A stretch of DNA of 64,000 nucleotides from Bacteroidota bacterium (GCA_029558715.1 JAKQEA010000078.1:1-64000); one strand, 5' to 3'; counted from the first letter of the stretch, positions 1 to 7,665 are shown. Numbers and translations: made by a program. Notes: generated by a model from the sequence alone, not told the origin.

Positions 1-141
1 GCCAGTTGGGATCGTATAAAGGCCAGGGCGGTCGATAATAATCCTACACAGATGCCGCAACTACCCAATGCCCCATTGACAGCAGTAGATAAACAAAAAA
101 TTACAGATTGGGTAAATGCTGGTCACCGGCAGAGCGATTGA
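1..141 (+). CDS. Cytochrome-c-like protein, C-terminal fragment
   Basis: The window opens inside this gene; 46 codons and a TGA stop at 139-141 are visible in frame 1. The fragment contains MPQLPNAPLTAVDKQKITDW followed by VNAGH, which resembles the end of c-type cytochrome domains (a Met ligand in a 'MP' context, then a helix ending in 'I..W..AG'). The haem-binding CXXCH would lie upstream, outside the window, so the family call is an inference from the tail only. It converges on the HlyD-like gene, with about 30 bases between the two stops and no visible terminator. Confidence 0.5.
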   Translation, partial: ASWDRIKARAVDNNPTQMPQLPNAPLTAVDKQKITDWVNAGHRQSD

Positions 142-173
142 TATAAATACAAAGAGTTTGGCTTTCAGTGGCT

Positions 174-1463
174 TTATCGCCTTACAATACTCTTTAATTC
201 ACCAGTTAACCGGTGAATCAATCTCCTGTCATCAGTAATAATTTCTGCCCTTGCTTTCAGATCATTTCTGAAAAAAATATGTTTCCCATAATTGGTTTGC
301 AGACCTCTGAGCAAATCAACTTTTACTATAAAGCTATCATTACGGTTTGGAATATCTGAGACATAATTGATCGTTCCCTGTAAATAACCAAATTCAGGCG
401 CAGGATAACTCTCCACCTTTATTAATACCCGTTGTCCCGCTTTTATTTTCCCAAAACCTTGCTGACCCGCCATTACTTCCGCATAAAATGCTGCTTGCTC
501 GGGCAGTATATAAAATATTGCCTGCCCCGTATTAATTAATTGATTTTCGTATAGTGAAGAAACAAATACAATTTTCCCGTCTTCTGGTGCTGATAGTACA
601 AATTGCTGAACCCATTTTTCTATCTGGCTTTTAAGGGCAAGCAATGAAGAATAAAACTGCTGATGCTGGTCGGTTACCTGTTTTTCCAGATCCAATATTT
701 CTTTATGCTTGCTATGGCTACTGATATCTGTTGTGGTAATCTGGGTGTTGATTTGCTTTAGATTCTGATCCCTGTTCAATAGTTTGCTTTTATACTGATT
801 TAATTCCAGGGGAGCTATTACTTTTTCTGTTGCCAGCTTTTCATATGCTTCATATTCCTTCATATCTAATTCCCTGTTCTTCTCAACCAGTTGTTTTTGT
901 TGTGCTGTATTGCTTTTTAGTGAGGCCAGATAACGGAGATCCTCCTCCAAAGCTTTTTTCTTACGCTGATAATACCCCGAAGCCAGAGTTTGTTTCGTGA
1001 GTTCCAGTTGGTTTTGAAATTCCTGGTAACCAGACTGCAATTCTCCCAGGCCTGAAAGACGAAGGGGTGTCTTTTTTGTTAAAACCGAAAAGTCAATACC
1101 ACTTGAAGTATCCAGTATATTATTAACCCATTCCTGTAATTGCTGCACTTCATCGTAGCTTCCTGTACTCTCCATATATGCGAGAACCTGTCCTTTCCTT
1201 ACAAGTTGTTCATTGCTTACAAATAATTTCACCAGCTTTCCTTCTGTTCTGCTACTCACAAGTTTAGGAGGGTGTAAGGCCACCAGTCTGGCTGAAGCTG
1301 TAGTAATATCCGGGTATTTTATCACCCAAGAAAGGAAAAACAGCAATAAAACGATAAGCAAAAAGATACTATTGCCCCTTCGTACAATCCAGTGGGGGCG
1401 GTAACTGATTACCTCCTGAACCTCATCCGTTAATAACTCATTATGTACTGATAATTCCGGCAT
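174..1463 (-). CDS. HlyD-family periplasmic adaptor of the peptide exporter
   Basis: A 429-residue membrane-fusion protein. A short cytoplasmic N-terminus is followed by one membrane segment (about residues 32-50, LLIVLLLFFLSWVIKYPD), a first half lipoyl/barrel region (VSSRTEGKLVKLFVSNEQLV), a long Lys/Gln/Glu-rich coiled coil (about 140-285) and the returning barrel (SAPEDGKIVFVSSLYENQLI). This is the normal order of HlyD/secretion adaptors, which bridge an inner-membrane ABC exporter to an outer-membrane channel. It starts 6 bases after the C39 ABC gene ends, so the two are almost certainly cotranscribed. No TolC-like outer-membrane gene is visible beside it, so that component is probably encoded elsewhere. 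Confidence 0.9.
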   Translation of the reverse strand: MPELSVHNELLTDEVQEVISYRPHWIVRRGNSIFLLIVLLLFFLSWVIKYPDITTASARLVALHPPKLVSSRTEGKLVKLFVSNEQLVRKGQVLAYMESTGSYDEVQQLQEWVNNILDTSSGIDFSVLTKKTPLRLSGLGELQSGYQEFQNQLELTKQTLASGYYQRKKKALEEDLRYLASLKSNTAQQKQLVEKNRELDMKEYEAYEKLATEKVIAPLELNQYKSKLLNRDQNLKQINTQITTTDISSHSKHKEILDLEKQVTDQHQQFYSSLLALKSQIEKWVQQFVLSAPEDGKIVFVSSLYENQLINTGQAIFYILPEQAAFYAEVMAGQQGFGKIKAGQRVLIKVESYPAPEFGYLQGTINYVSDIPNRNDSFIVKVDLLRGLQTNYGKHIFFRNDLKARAEIITDDRRLIHRLTGELKSIVRR

Positions 1464-1469
1464 AGTATT

Positions 1470-3791
1470 TCAGGCTCCCAGTTCCAATTGATTTTTTACC
1501 AGTGTAAAATATTCTCCTCTCAGGTTCACCAGTTCCTGGTGTGTGCCTTTTTCTGAAATAACACCTTTATTCAATACAACTATCTGGTCCGCATTTCTCA
1601 CCGTACTCAGGCGATGGGCTACTACAATAACTGTTCGTCCTTTAAAAAAGGACTCAAGATTATGTAGTATCAGGCTTTCATTATTGGCATCAAGACTATT
1701 AGTGGCTTCATCAAAAAAAATAAAATCAGGGTCACGGTAAACTGCCCTTGCAATCAGCAGCCTTTGTTTTTGACCCATACTTATTCCGGTTCCTTCTGCA
1801 CCGATTTTAGTATTATACCCTAATGGAAGGCTTTCTATAAACTCCCTTACATTAGCTACCTCTGTAGCATGCCGCAGCATATTCATATCAATCTTGTCCC
1901 GGCCAACCGCAATATTTTTAGCTATAGTATCAGAAAATATAAAACTTTCCTGCATAACCACGCCACAATGACCCCGCCATGCTTTATGGCTTATATTTTC
2001 CAATGATGTATTACCAAGCCTAATTTCTCCCCGCTGCAGCGGGTAAAATTTTAATAAAAGTTTGAGTAAAGTTGTTTTACCGCTGCCGCTTACCCCTACA
2101 ATTGCTGTGGTTTTTCCTTTTGGAATTTGCAGGTTAATATCGCTCAGTACAGGCTCATTCCCGGCACCTGGATAAGTGAAAGAAACATTCTGAAAACGAA
2201 CTGAAGTATCCGCTCCATCTGAAAACACAAAGTTTTCAGAACTTTCATCTCCCGAAAAAAGCCGTATTCCGGTGTGGCTATGTAAAACAGGAAAATCAAT
2301 GCCTGACTTTCCACCTATTATTTGCCTTTGAAAGCCGGCAGGCAGTTCCTTTACCAATTCTTTTTCGGCTGGTTCCTCATCTTCCATCGTATGGACTTCA
2401 TTCAGCCTGCCCATGCTTATCCTTGCATTTTGCCAGCTTTGCACAAAGCCTATCATTTGTTCTATCGGGCTGTTAAGCTGGCCAATGATGTACTGTACGG
2501 CCAGCATAGAACCCAGTGTCATATCACCATCAATCACTGCTTTGGCCGAAAGAAAGGTGATAAAAATATTCTTACTTTCATTAATAAAGAATGCGCCTGC
2601 CTGCTGCCATTGGTTAAGCGACAACCCCTTCATGCTGAGGCCAAACAGTTTTGCCTGCAATCGTTCCCAGGTCCATCGCATCGGCCGCTCAGCTCCATTC
2701 AGCTTTATCTCCTGCATTCCCTGTACCAGCTGTATTGTAGTGCTTTGTTCTTTTGCTAACACTTCAAATCTTTTATAATCCAATATCCTTCTTTTTTTAA
2801 GGAATACTATTACCCATAAAGCGTATAAAACACTGGCAAGAATGAATACGGCAAATATGCCGGTGTTAAAAATGGCGAGTACAAAAGAAAATATAAGCAG
2901 GTTGGTAAGTGAAAAAAGGACATTCAATGATGACCCGGTGAGAAATGATTCTATCCGGCTATGATCGTTCATACGCTGCAGAATATCACCGGTATGTTTA
3001 CTGTCAAAGAAACTTACCGGCAGCTTCATCAGCTTGATCAGAAAATCTGTGAGTATTGATATATTTATTCTTGTGCTGATATGCAGTAATATCCATCCCC
3101 TCACAAATTCAACTGCTAAGCGTCCCGCAAACAGGGCCAGTTGCGCCAATAAAACAATGTACACAAAATGAATATTGACTGTATTAACACCTGTATCAAC
3201 AACGCTCTGCGTCAGAAAAGGAAGGAACAACTGAAGCAGGCTGGCAACACCCAGGCCGATAAAAAGCTGAAATACCAATTTCTTATAGGGAAATATATAC
3301 CGGAATATGTTTTTCAAAGCCAGTCCATCGTTTTCTTCCTTTTCTTCTGTATTTATAGAAAATTCAGGCGAAGGATCAAGCAGTAAGGCAATTCCTTCTT
3401 CCTCCCCATTTGCTTTATCACTTATCCAATGATTCTTAAATTCTGTCGGGTTATAAGTTATTAATCCTTTGGCAGGATCGGCTATATGCAATTTACTTCC
3501 ACGGGTCTTATATAAAACCACAAAGTGGTTCTGGTCCCAGTGTAATATGGCCGGAAGTTTTGCATCCCTGGTTAAGACCTTGTAAGCAATTTTTACCGAC
3601 TGAGTCCGGAAACCTATTGATTCTGCAGCCTCTCCTATGCCAAGCAGGTTCACCCCTTCTTTACCAATTTGCGTTTTTTCTCTTAAAGTTTGTAGTGAAA
3701 TAGTACGGCCATAATGCTTTGCCGCCATACGAAGACAGGTGGGGCCACAGTCCATGGCATCTGGTTGATAATATAAAGGGAATGACTTCAT
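1470..3791 (-). CDS. C39 peptidase-containing ABC transporter (GG-leader peptide exporter)
   Basis: A 773-residue ABC exporter with a fused N-terminal peptidase. The C39 domain (about 1-140) has the expected catalytic residues: Cys15 in MDCGPTCL, His89 in QNHFVVLY and Asp105 in ADPAKG. Six membrane helices follow (about 165-430), then the nucleotide-binding domain with Walker A GVSGSGKT (566-573), signature ISMGQKQR (670-677, in place of LSGGQ), Walker B FIFFDEA (690-696) and switch His726. This family cleaves leaders after Gly-Gly and exports the peptide in one step; the two GG-leader peptides in this locus are the obvious substrates. The link between the membrane and ATPase domains (about 486-529) looks longer than usual. 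It is followed by the HlyD-like adaptor. Confidence 0.95.
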   Translation of the reverse strand: MKSFPLYYQPDAMDCGPTCLRMAAKHYGRTISLQTLREKTQIGKEGVNLLGIGEAAESIGFRTQSVKIAYKVLTRDAKLPAILHWDQNHFVVLYKTRGSKLHIADPAKGLITYNPTEFKNHWISDKANGEEEGIALLLDPSPEFSINTEEKEENDGLALKNIFRYIFPYKKLVFQLFIGLGVASLLQLFLPFLTQSVVDTGVNTVNIHFVYIVLLAQLALFAGRLAVEFVRGWILLHISTRINISILTDFLIKLMKLPVSFFDSKHTGDILQRMNDHSRIESFLTGSSLNVLFSLTNLLIFSFVLAIFNTGIFAVFILASVLYALWVIVFLKKRRILDYKRFEVLAKEQSTTIQLVQGMQEIKLNGAERPMRWTWERLQAKLFGLSMKGLSLNQWQQAGAFFINESKNIFITFLSAKAVIDGDMTLGSMLAVQYIIGQLNSPIEQMIGFVQSWQNARISMGRLNEVHTMEDEEPAEKELVKELPAGFQRQIIGGKSGIDFPVLHSHTGIRLFSGDESSENFVFSDGADTSVRFQNVSFTYPGAGNEPVLSDINLQIPKGKTTAIVGVSGSGKTTLLKLLLKFYPLQRGEIRLGNTSLENISHKAWRGHCGVVMQESFIFSDTIAKNIAVGRDKIDMNMLRHATEVANVREFIESLPLGYNTKIGAEGTGISMGQKQRLLIARAVYRDPDFIFFDEATNSLDANNESLILHNLESFFKGRTVIVVAHRLSTVRNADQIVVLNKGVISEKGTHQELVNLRGEYFTLVKNQLELGA

Positions 3792-3830
3792 AAAATATCA
3801 TTGAAGGCAATACGGTTAAAATAATACCAG

Positions 3831-4958
3831 CTATATTCTTTTGTATTCCCTAAGACGAGATTCAAATTCTGTCAAGTCTATTTCGGAAAAATCTTTCTCT
3901 CTTTTTAATGTTTCAATTGCTCTTTCCAGTGTTTCAATTGCCTTTGATTTATTATTTATGAGCCAATACCATTCTGACATTTTGTAATAACGTTTATAAA
4001 TATTTCTAATTTCCGGAAAACAGGATAAGGCTTCATTTAATTCTACCTGAATAGCTTCAATACCTAATTTATATATTTCCTGCATAAGGGTAATTTCTTT
4101 AGAAAAATCTTCGATTGCCCCTATAATAATAAAACCGGCCGGCTTTTCATATGTAGTTGTCTCAATTACCTTTTTTCCATACTCATATGCCATTTTCATA
4201 TTTGTCTTTAGTAAAAAAGAAAATATTTGATAAGCTATACGAGGTGTGTATTTTACCAAGGGCTCGGTTTTTGCGATTTCATCTATCAATACTAACGCTG
4301 AATCTTTTTTCCAGCTATCACTTCTAAAATTGCCATTGGGTGCAAACTCTAACACTTCGGTTAATGAATCATCCAATTTTCGCAAACGAAACTCCAAATT
4401 TCTTTTTGCCAACGCTTCACTAATATCCCAGGTATTATTCACAATTTTGAATAAAGCATCTTCAAAATTATCGCAAGGATGGCCCATCCATGCTAGTCTT
4501 CCGTCCCTATCCACGATAAAGGCTCTGGGAATACCCATATTTATTTCTCCAGTGGCACTTAGCCAGTCATGCTCCATATAATTACTATCTGCAACCGCTA
4601 CACTGTAGTCCATGTGGCCTCCCATACTGTCCACAAAGGACTTTATTTTATCCAATGTTGTTGTTTTCGTTTCAAAAATATCAATACCTAGAACTATAAC
4701 GTTATCCCTGTATTTACGGGCCAAAGCCGAAAGAAGAGGCATTCCTGCTTTACAAGGCCTGCACCATGTTGCCCAAAACTCTACAACATAAATTTTCTCC
4801 TTCTCAAACTCATTAAAAGGTGTGCCCTTTATCCAATGCTGCACCCGGAGTGGTGGAGCCGGATCGCCTATATTTACTAATGAATTAGAAAATTTTTGAG
4901 TATAAGCAACTATGTTTATCAAGCAAAATGTTATGAGGAGCCTGAAATATAATTGCAT
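3831..4958 (-). CDS. TlpA-like thioredoxin-fold protein, exported
   Basis: With the start at 4958 (MQLYFRLLITFCLIN...) the 375-residue product opens with a signal peptide; an ATG further upstream (5009) would add a charged extension that spoils it. A redoxin/TlpA domain follows, with the active site WATWCRPCKAGMP (Cys66 and Cys69). The remaining ~200 residues are helical and TPR-like, with no motif I recognise. TlpA proteins are extracytoplasmic thiol-disulfide reductases. Lying between peptide 1 and the exporter gene, it may reduce or isomerise wrongly paired disulfides while the VKOR-thioredoxin protein makes them; that role is inference from position. A strong hairpin at 5053-5090 separates it from peptide 1. 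Confidence 0.85.
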   Translation of the reverse strand: MQLYFRLLITFCLINIVAYTQKFSNSLVNIGDPAPPLRVQHWIKGTPFNEFEKEKIYVVEFWATWCRPCKAGMPLLSALARKYRDNVIVLGIDIFETKTTTLDKIKSFVDSMGGHMDYSVAVADSNYMEHDWLSATGEINMGIPRAFIVDRDGRLAWMGHPCDNFEDALFKIVNNTWDISEALAKRNLEFRLRKLDDSLTEVLEFAPNGNFRSDSWKKDSALVLIDEIAKTEPLVKYTPRIAYQIFSFLLKTNMKMAYEYGKKVIETTTYEKPAGFIIIGAIEDFSKEITLMQEIYKLGIEAIQVELNEALSCFPEIRNIYKRYYKMSEWYWLINNKSKAIETLERAIETLKREKDFSEIDLTEFESRLREYKRI

Positions 4959-5052
4959 GTCAATTTTAATTTGTTTGTCCTTTTTACTGAAGTGCAAAAA
5001 ACTTCCCATTTATAATGCTCAGAGGCCTGATATTGTTTTAAGAAATAATTAA

Positions 5053-5090
5053 TTATGCTGCAGTACCCTTAACAAAGTACTGCAGCATAA
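5053..5090 (-). terminator. Hairpin downstream of GG-leader peptide 1
   Basis: A perfect 14-bp stem (5053-5066 pairs with 5077-5090) with a 10-base loop begins 19 bases after the peptide 1 stop. On the minus strand it is followed by T-rich sequence (ttaattatttctt). It probably ends, or protects the 3' end of, a short abundant peptide transcript, with some read-through into the TlpA and exporter genes. Confidence 0.7.
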
Positions 5091-5108
5091 ATTAAAATAC
5101 TTCAATAT

Positions 5109-5318
5109 TTAATATGCAGCCACACAAAAACACTTTCCTGCATTTGGCCCTTCTGTTGGCTTGTGGCAGTGGCCTGTATGTCCAGTAGATACCGTGCAAG
5201 TGGTGGTATCAGCACAGGCTGTGCCACATTGTCCGCCACCATCTTCTAATAGTCCCCCTTTAATATTTTTTTGTTCCTTTTTACTCAGCTTTCTGCCAAG
5301 ATTTTCAAACCTTTTCAT
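5109..5318 (-). CDS. GG-leader cysteine-rich peptide 1 (putative bacteriocin-like precursor)
   Basis: A 69-residue precursor. Residues 1-22 (MKRFENLGRKLSKKEQKNIK then GG) form a double-glycine leader almost identical in plan to that of peptide 2. Cleavage after Gly22 would release a 47-residue core beginning LLEDGGGQC. The core has six cysteines (31, 35, 41, 51, 63, 65), spaced C-X3-C-X5-C-X9-C-X11-C-X-C, enough for three disulfides. It contains CXXXC, GXC (49-51) and CXC (63-65) elements, as in the CS-alpha-beta defensin/toxin fold, though the order and spacing are not a clean match. The C39 exporter and a disulfide oxidase are encoded beside it. No modifying enzyme of the lanthipeptide or sactipeptide type is present. 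Toxin, signal or other function is unknown. Confidence 0.85.
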   Translation of the reverse strand: MKRFENLGRKLSKKEQKNIKGGLLEDGGGQCGTACADTTTCTVSTGHTGHCHKPTEGPNAGKCFCVAAY

Positions 5319-5393
5319 GTTTTTAAAGTTTTAATGATTAAAGAATGTTGTACGATCCACTTATTACCTGATGGCCTACTCCTTACTTCGCTT

Positions 5394-5473
5394 TTACTTC
5401 CCCATCCCGCTTATGACGGGACAGAGAAGTAATAAGCGGTTCCATTCATCGGCAGGGGTTGTACACCCCCTGC
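5394..5473 (-). promoter_or_regulatory. Structured leader between the oxidase gene and peptide 1
   Basis: The 187-base gap between the VKOR gene and peptide 1 contains three inverted repeats. One is a 22-bp near-perfect palindrome at 5452-5473 (one mismatched pair). A second is an 8-bp perfect repeat, ccgcttat at 5407-5414 with ataagcgg at 5432-5439. The third is a 15-bp imperfect stem, 5394-5408 with 5418-5432 (12 of 15 paired). The last two overlap and cannot form together, as in an attenuator or processing site. This is an inference from base pairing only. Confidence 0.4.
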
Positions 5474-5505
5474 TCCTGTATGGCTTTGTACAAAGAACTT
5501 TACCT

Positions 5506-7101
5506 TTATGCAGGTGTCAATTCAGTTTCTGCTACCGCAGTTTCAATATTTTGTTCCACATTTTTTATGATATTTTTTAAATCTGTTGCCTTGTATTGTT
5601 TAGGCAACTCATAACCATTAATGAAAATAGTAGGGGTAAATTCTATTTTCGCTTCCCTGTTCCAATCTTCATGTTGTTTCAACTGTACTTTTACATCGTT
5701 TATTTCAGACAAAACGTATTGTTTTTTAAATTTTTCAACGTCCATCCAGCTATACCAGTCATGCAAAGCCTGTCTTTTATATTCCCCCCCTTTTCCATTA
5801 AGCAACTGCAGTAAATACTCCGCAGCTATTGTTGTCTTATCCTCCCGGTTATTGGTTTTTGGTGTAAGGCGTATGGTAAATCCAATATCAGTCTTACAGG
5901 CAAATTCATGCAGTACTTCATGTGTTTTGGCGCAGGGCCAGCAATAAGGGTTACAGGCAACCATTATTTGCACCGGCGCATCCGGGTTACCTAACTGCAA
6001 GTCATTCTCAAAAGGTGTTACATCAATCTTGCGTTGTTTATACAAAAAGCCCTCAAAAACCAAGTAGTTATTTTTAAACCGGAGCAGCCTGAAATTATTA
6101 TCCGTAAATTCTTTGTTCTTTTCAAGGGCAGGTTTTACCAGCAGCAGCCATATTATCGCTGTTGAGATAAATACAAAAGAAGTAAAAGCCGCTGCGATAA
6201 AATCAATAATTAAACCCTCTAAGGCAGGAAACAACAAAAAGAACTGAAGCCATAAAACGGCGATGGTCAGCAGGCAAAGGGGGCACCATTTCTTTATCAC
6301 CCGCCATTGATAGTAAAGCGAAAAGAAAGTAAAAGGTATTGCTGCTGCAGAAAGAACAGCTAAAACCCCTGTAACAGCGGTATAGCCTGTATATATCGCC
6401 ACCACAAGTGTTACAAGAAAAGAACTGAAAAATATTATCCCGGCATCGGCCCACCCGATAGCTATCGGGCTCAACCATTTGCCCAGTTTACTTCCTTTAG
6501 AGTGCATCACTGCATCACAATCCGTATTTTTCCCTGTGCTGCAAAGTTGTTCTGTTATTTCGTTACTGATGCCTAACTCATGCTGAACAATCAATGCAGC
6601 AATGCCCAGCCCCGCTAAAACTGTTACAAGTAGTCCTGCCATCTGCCACGAAAATCCGTTTAGCAGCGATAAGCCTACTAGTAAAATGATCAGTGAAACA
6701 GCAAAAAAAGTATTCTGATTTTTTTTCCTGCCGGCTTTTATTTGTTTTTCATTCTCCTCATTCCGCCAACCCTCAGGTTTTTCGGCCAGCAGGGCAGTGC
6801 CATTCCAGTGTTTATTGAACTCCGTGTTTTCACTTATTTGCTCTATTGTATTTTCAATAATAATAAACCGGTTCCGGGCCATATCATGCGCCAGGAAAGG
6901 CAGTGGCACTTCATTCAGCCTTTCTTTATCAATTACTAAAGCAGCATTATCAATGCCCAGGTTATCTAAACAATCTGATATGGAACGTAAGGAGGGATAA
7001 TCGGGATGTGAGTTCAGTTGTTCTTTCAGCAATGACGGAGATATTATTATACCCATCTTGCGGAGCCAGCGGCCAACAATATGTTCGGGGCTTACAGGCA
7101 T
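5506..7101 (-). CDS. Disulfide oxidase: C39-like domain + VKOR + DsbA-like thioredoxin
   Basis: A 531-residue three-part protein. Residues 1-110 align by eye with the C39 domain of the neighbouring exporter (ISPSLLKEQL...LGI...NRFIIIEN), but the catalytic Cys region is absent and the His is replaced by Arg (NRF versus NHF). This domain therefore cannot be a protease and may only bind leaders. Residues 130-325 form a multi-helix VKOR domain with loop cysteines C187 and C195 and the redox pair C273-P-L-C276. Residues 370-520 are a thioredoxin/DsbA-like domain with C387-W-P-C390 and a cis-proline region (EFTPTIFING). VKOR proteins pass electrons from a partner thioredoxin to quinone, making disulfides. 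In this locus the likely clients are the six-cysteine peptides. The palindromic operator lies 61 bases upstream of its start. Confidence 0.9.
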   Translation of the reverse strand: MPVSPEHIVGRWLRKMGIIISPSLLKEQLNSHPDYPSLRSISDCLDNLGIDNAALVIDKERLNEVPLPFLAHDMARNRFIIIENTIEQISENTEFNKHWNGTALLAEKPEGWRNEENEKQIKAGRKKNQNTFFAVSLIILLVGLSLLNGFSWQMAGLLVTVLAGLGIAALIVQHELGISNEITEQLCSTGKNTDCDAVMHSKGSKLGKWLSPIAIGWADAGIIFFSSFLVTLVVAIYTGYTAVTGVLAVLSAAAIPFTFFSLYYQWRVIKKWCPLCLLTIAVLWLQFFLLFPALEGLIIDFIAAAFTSFVFISTAIIWLLLVKPALEKNKEFTDNNFRLLRFKNNYLVFEGFLYKQRKIDVTPFENDLQLGNPDAPVQIMVACNPYCWPCAKTHEVLHEFACKTDIGFTIRLTPKTNNREDKTTIAAEYLLQLLNGKGGEYKRQALHDWYSWMDVEKFKKQYVLSEINDVKVQLKQHEDWNREAKIEFTPTIFINGYELPKQYKATDLKNIIKNVEQNIETAVAETELTPA

Positions 7102-7161
7102 GTATAAGGTTTAATGTTGTTTAAAGTTGAAACAATTTTCAATACGAAAGGCAGTGTAAAA

Positions 7162-7178
7162 GGTTATATTTTATAACC
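7162..7178. promoter_or_regulatory. Palindromic operator, copy 1
   Basis: Perfect inverted repeat GGTTATA-TTT-TATAACC (7-3-7), lying in the divergent gap between the oxidase gene (61 bases from its start) and the XRE gene (90 bases from its start). The identical 17-mer recurs at 10706-10722 ahead of the MG2 gene and the broken XRE copy, and I saw it nowhere else in the window. A binding site for the XRE protein is the simplest reading. Confidence 0.6.
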
Positions 7179-7224
7179 AGTAAAAGTTTTTCAAACAGAT
7201 CTAAAAAATACCCTGAAAGTAGTA

Positions 7225-7255
7225 TTGCTAATAAAATACACAGTACCTACTTTTA
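7225..7255 (+). promoter_or_regulatory. Candidate promoter of the XRE gene
   Basis: TTG (7225-7227), a 20-base spacer, then TACTTTTA (7248-7255), which matches the Bacteroidota -33/-7 pattern TTG-N19/20-TAnnTTTG except for the last base. The start codon lies 12 bases further on, allowing a very short leader. Confidence 0.4.
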
Positions 7256-7267
7256 GTTTAAGAACAA

Positions 7268-7507
7268 ATGAGTATGATTAGTGGCGAAACCCTCCGGATG
7301 CTGAGAAATTGGAAAGGCCTGGCACAAAAGCAAGCAGCCAGGCTACTTGGCATAAGCCAGCCTGCTTATAGCAAATGGGAGAAGAAAAAAAAGATTGAAC
7401 CTTTTATGCAGGAAAAAATAAAGAAAGCGTTCAGATGCACAGAATCTGATATTGAGAGAATAAAAAACTTACCCCCCCCCCAATCACAACTAAGCAAAAA
7501 TACTTAA
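7268..7507 (+). CDS. XRE-family helix-turn-helix regulator
   Basis: A 79-residue single-domain DNA-binding protein. The helix-turn-helix spans about residues 20-42 (QKQAARLLGISQPAYSKWEK), the typical Cro/CI-type pattern with the recognition helix around SQPAYSKW. A ten-C homopolymer (7472-7481) encodes Pro-Pro-Pro near the C-terminus, so slippage would change only the last few residues. It is the only plus-strand gene in the peptide locus and is divergent from the oxidase gene across a shared palindrome, suggesting autoregulation and control of the locus. A second start (ATG at 7274) is possible. A broken paralogue lies at 10814-11049. Confidence 0.9.
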   Translation: MSMISGETLRMLRNWKGLAQKQAARLLGISQPAYSKWEKKKKIEPFMQEKIKKAFRCTESDIERIKNLPPPQSQLSKNT

Positions 7508-7665
7508 CGGGATTTCAAGATCACCTCACTTTCATCATAACCCTTACCTGTTTTACCTGTGCTGTCTCGCTCAATATTTGCAGATAATAATATTATTTTG
7601 ACATGTGGAGGCAGGTAGCCGCAACCAATGTTGGATTATTTCTTAAATTGAAAATTATAATTAAA

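Larger units (their letters stand above)
7162..7550. repeat. Direct repeat copy 1 (operator + XRE gene + 69-base tail)
   Basis: This ~389-base module matches 10706-11092 (~387 bases) in order: operator, diverged spacer, XRE gene, C-tract, then a 69-base tail. The tail (7482-7550) differs from 11024-11092 at one position. Its last part is a copy of the 3' end of the DUF1501/T9SS gene, which is out of context here. The two copies flank 3.2 kb holding peptide 2 and the MG2 gene. Confidence 0.8.

Noticed and set aside
2334-2345. gccggcaggcag in the exporter gene as a full palindromic repeat
   Set aside because: Only half of the repeat is present; the left arm does not pair. Mentioned only as a possible trace.
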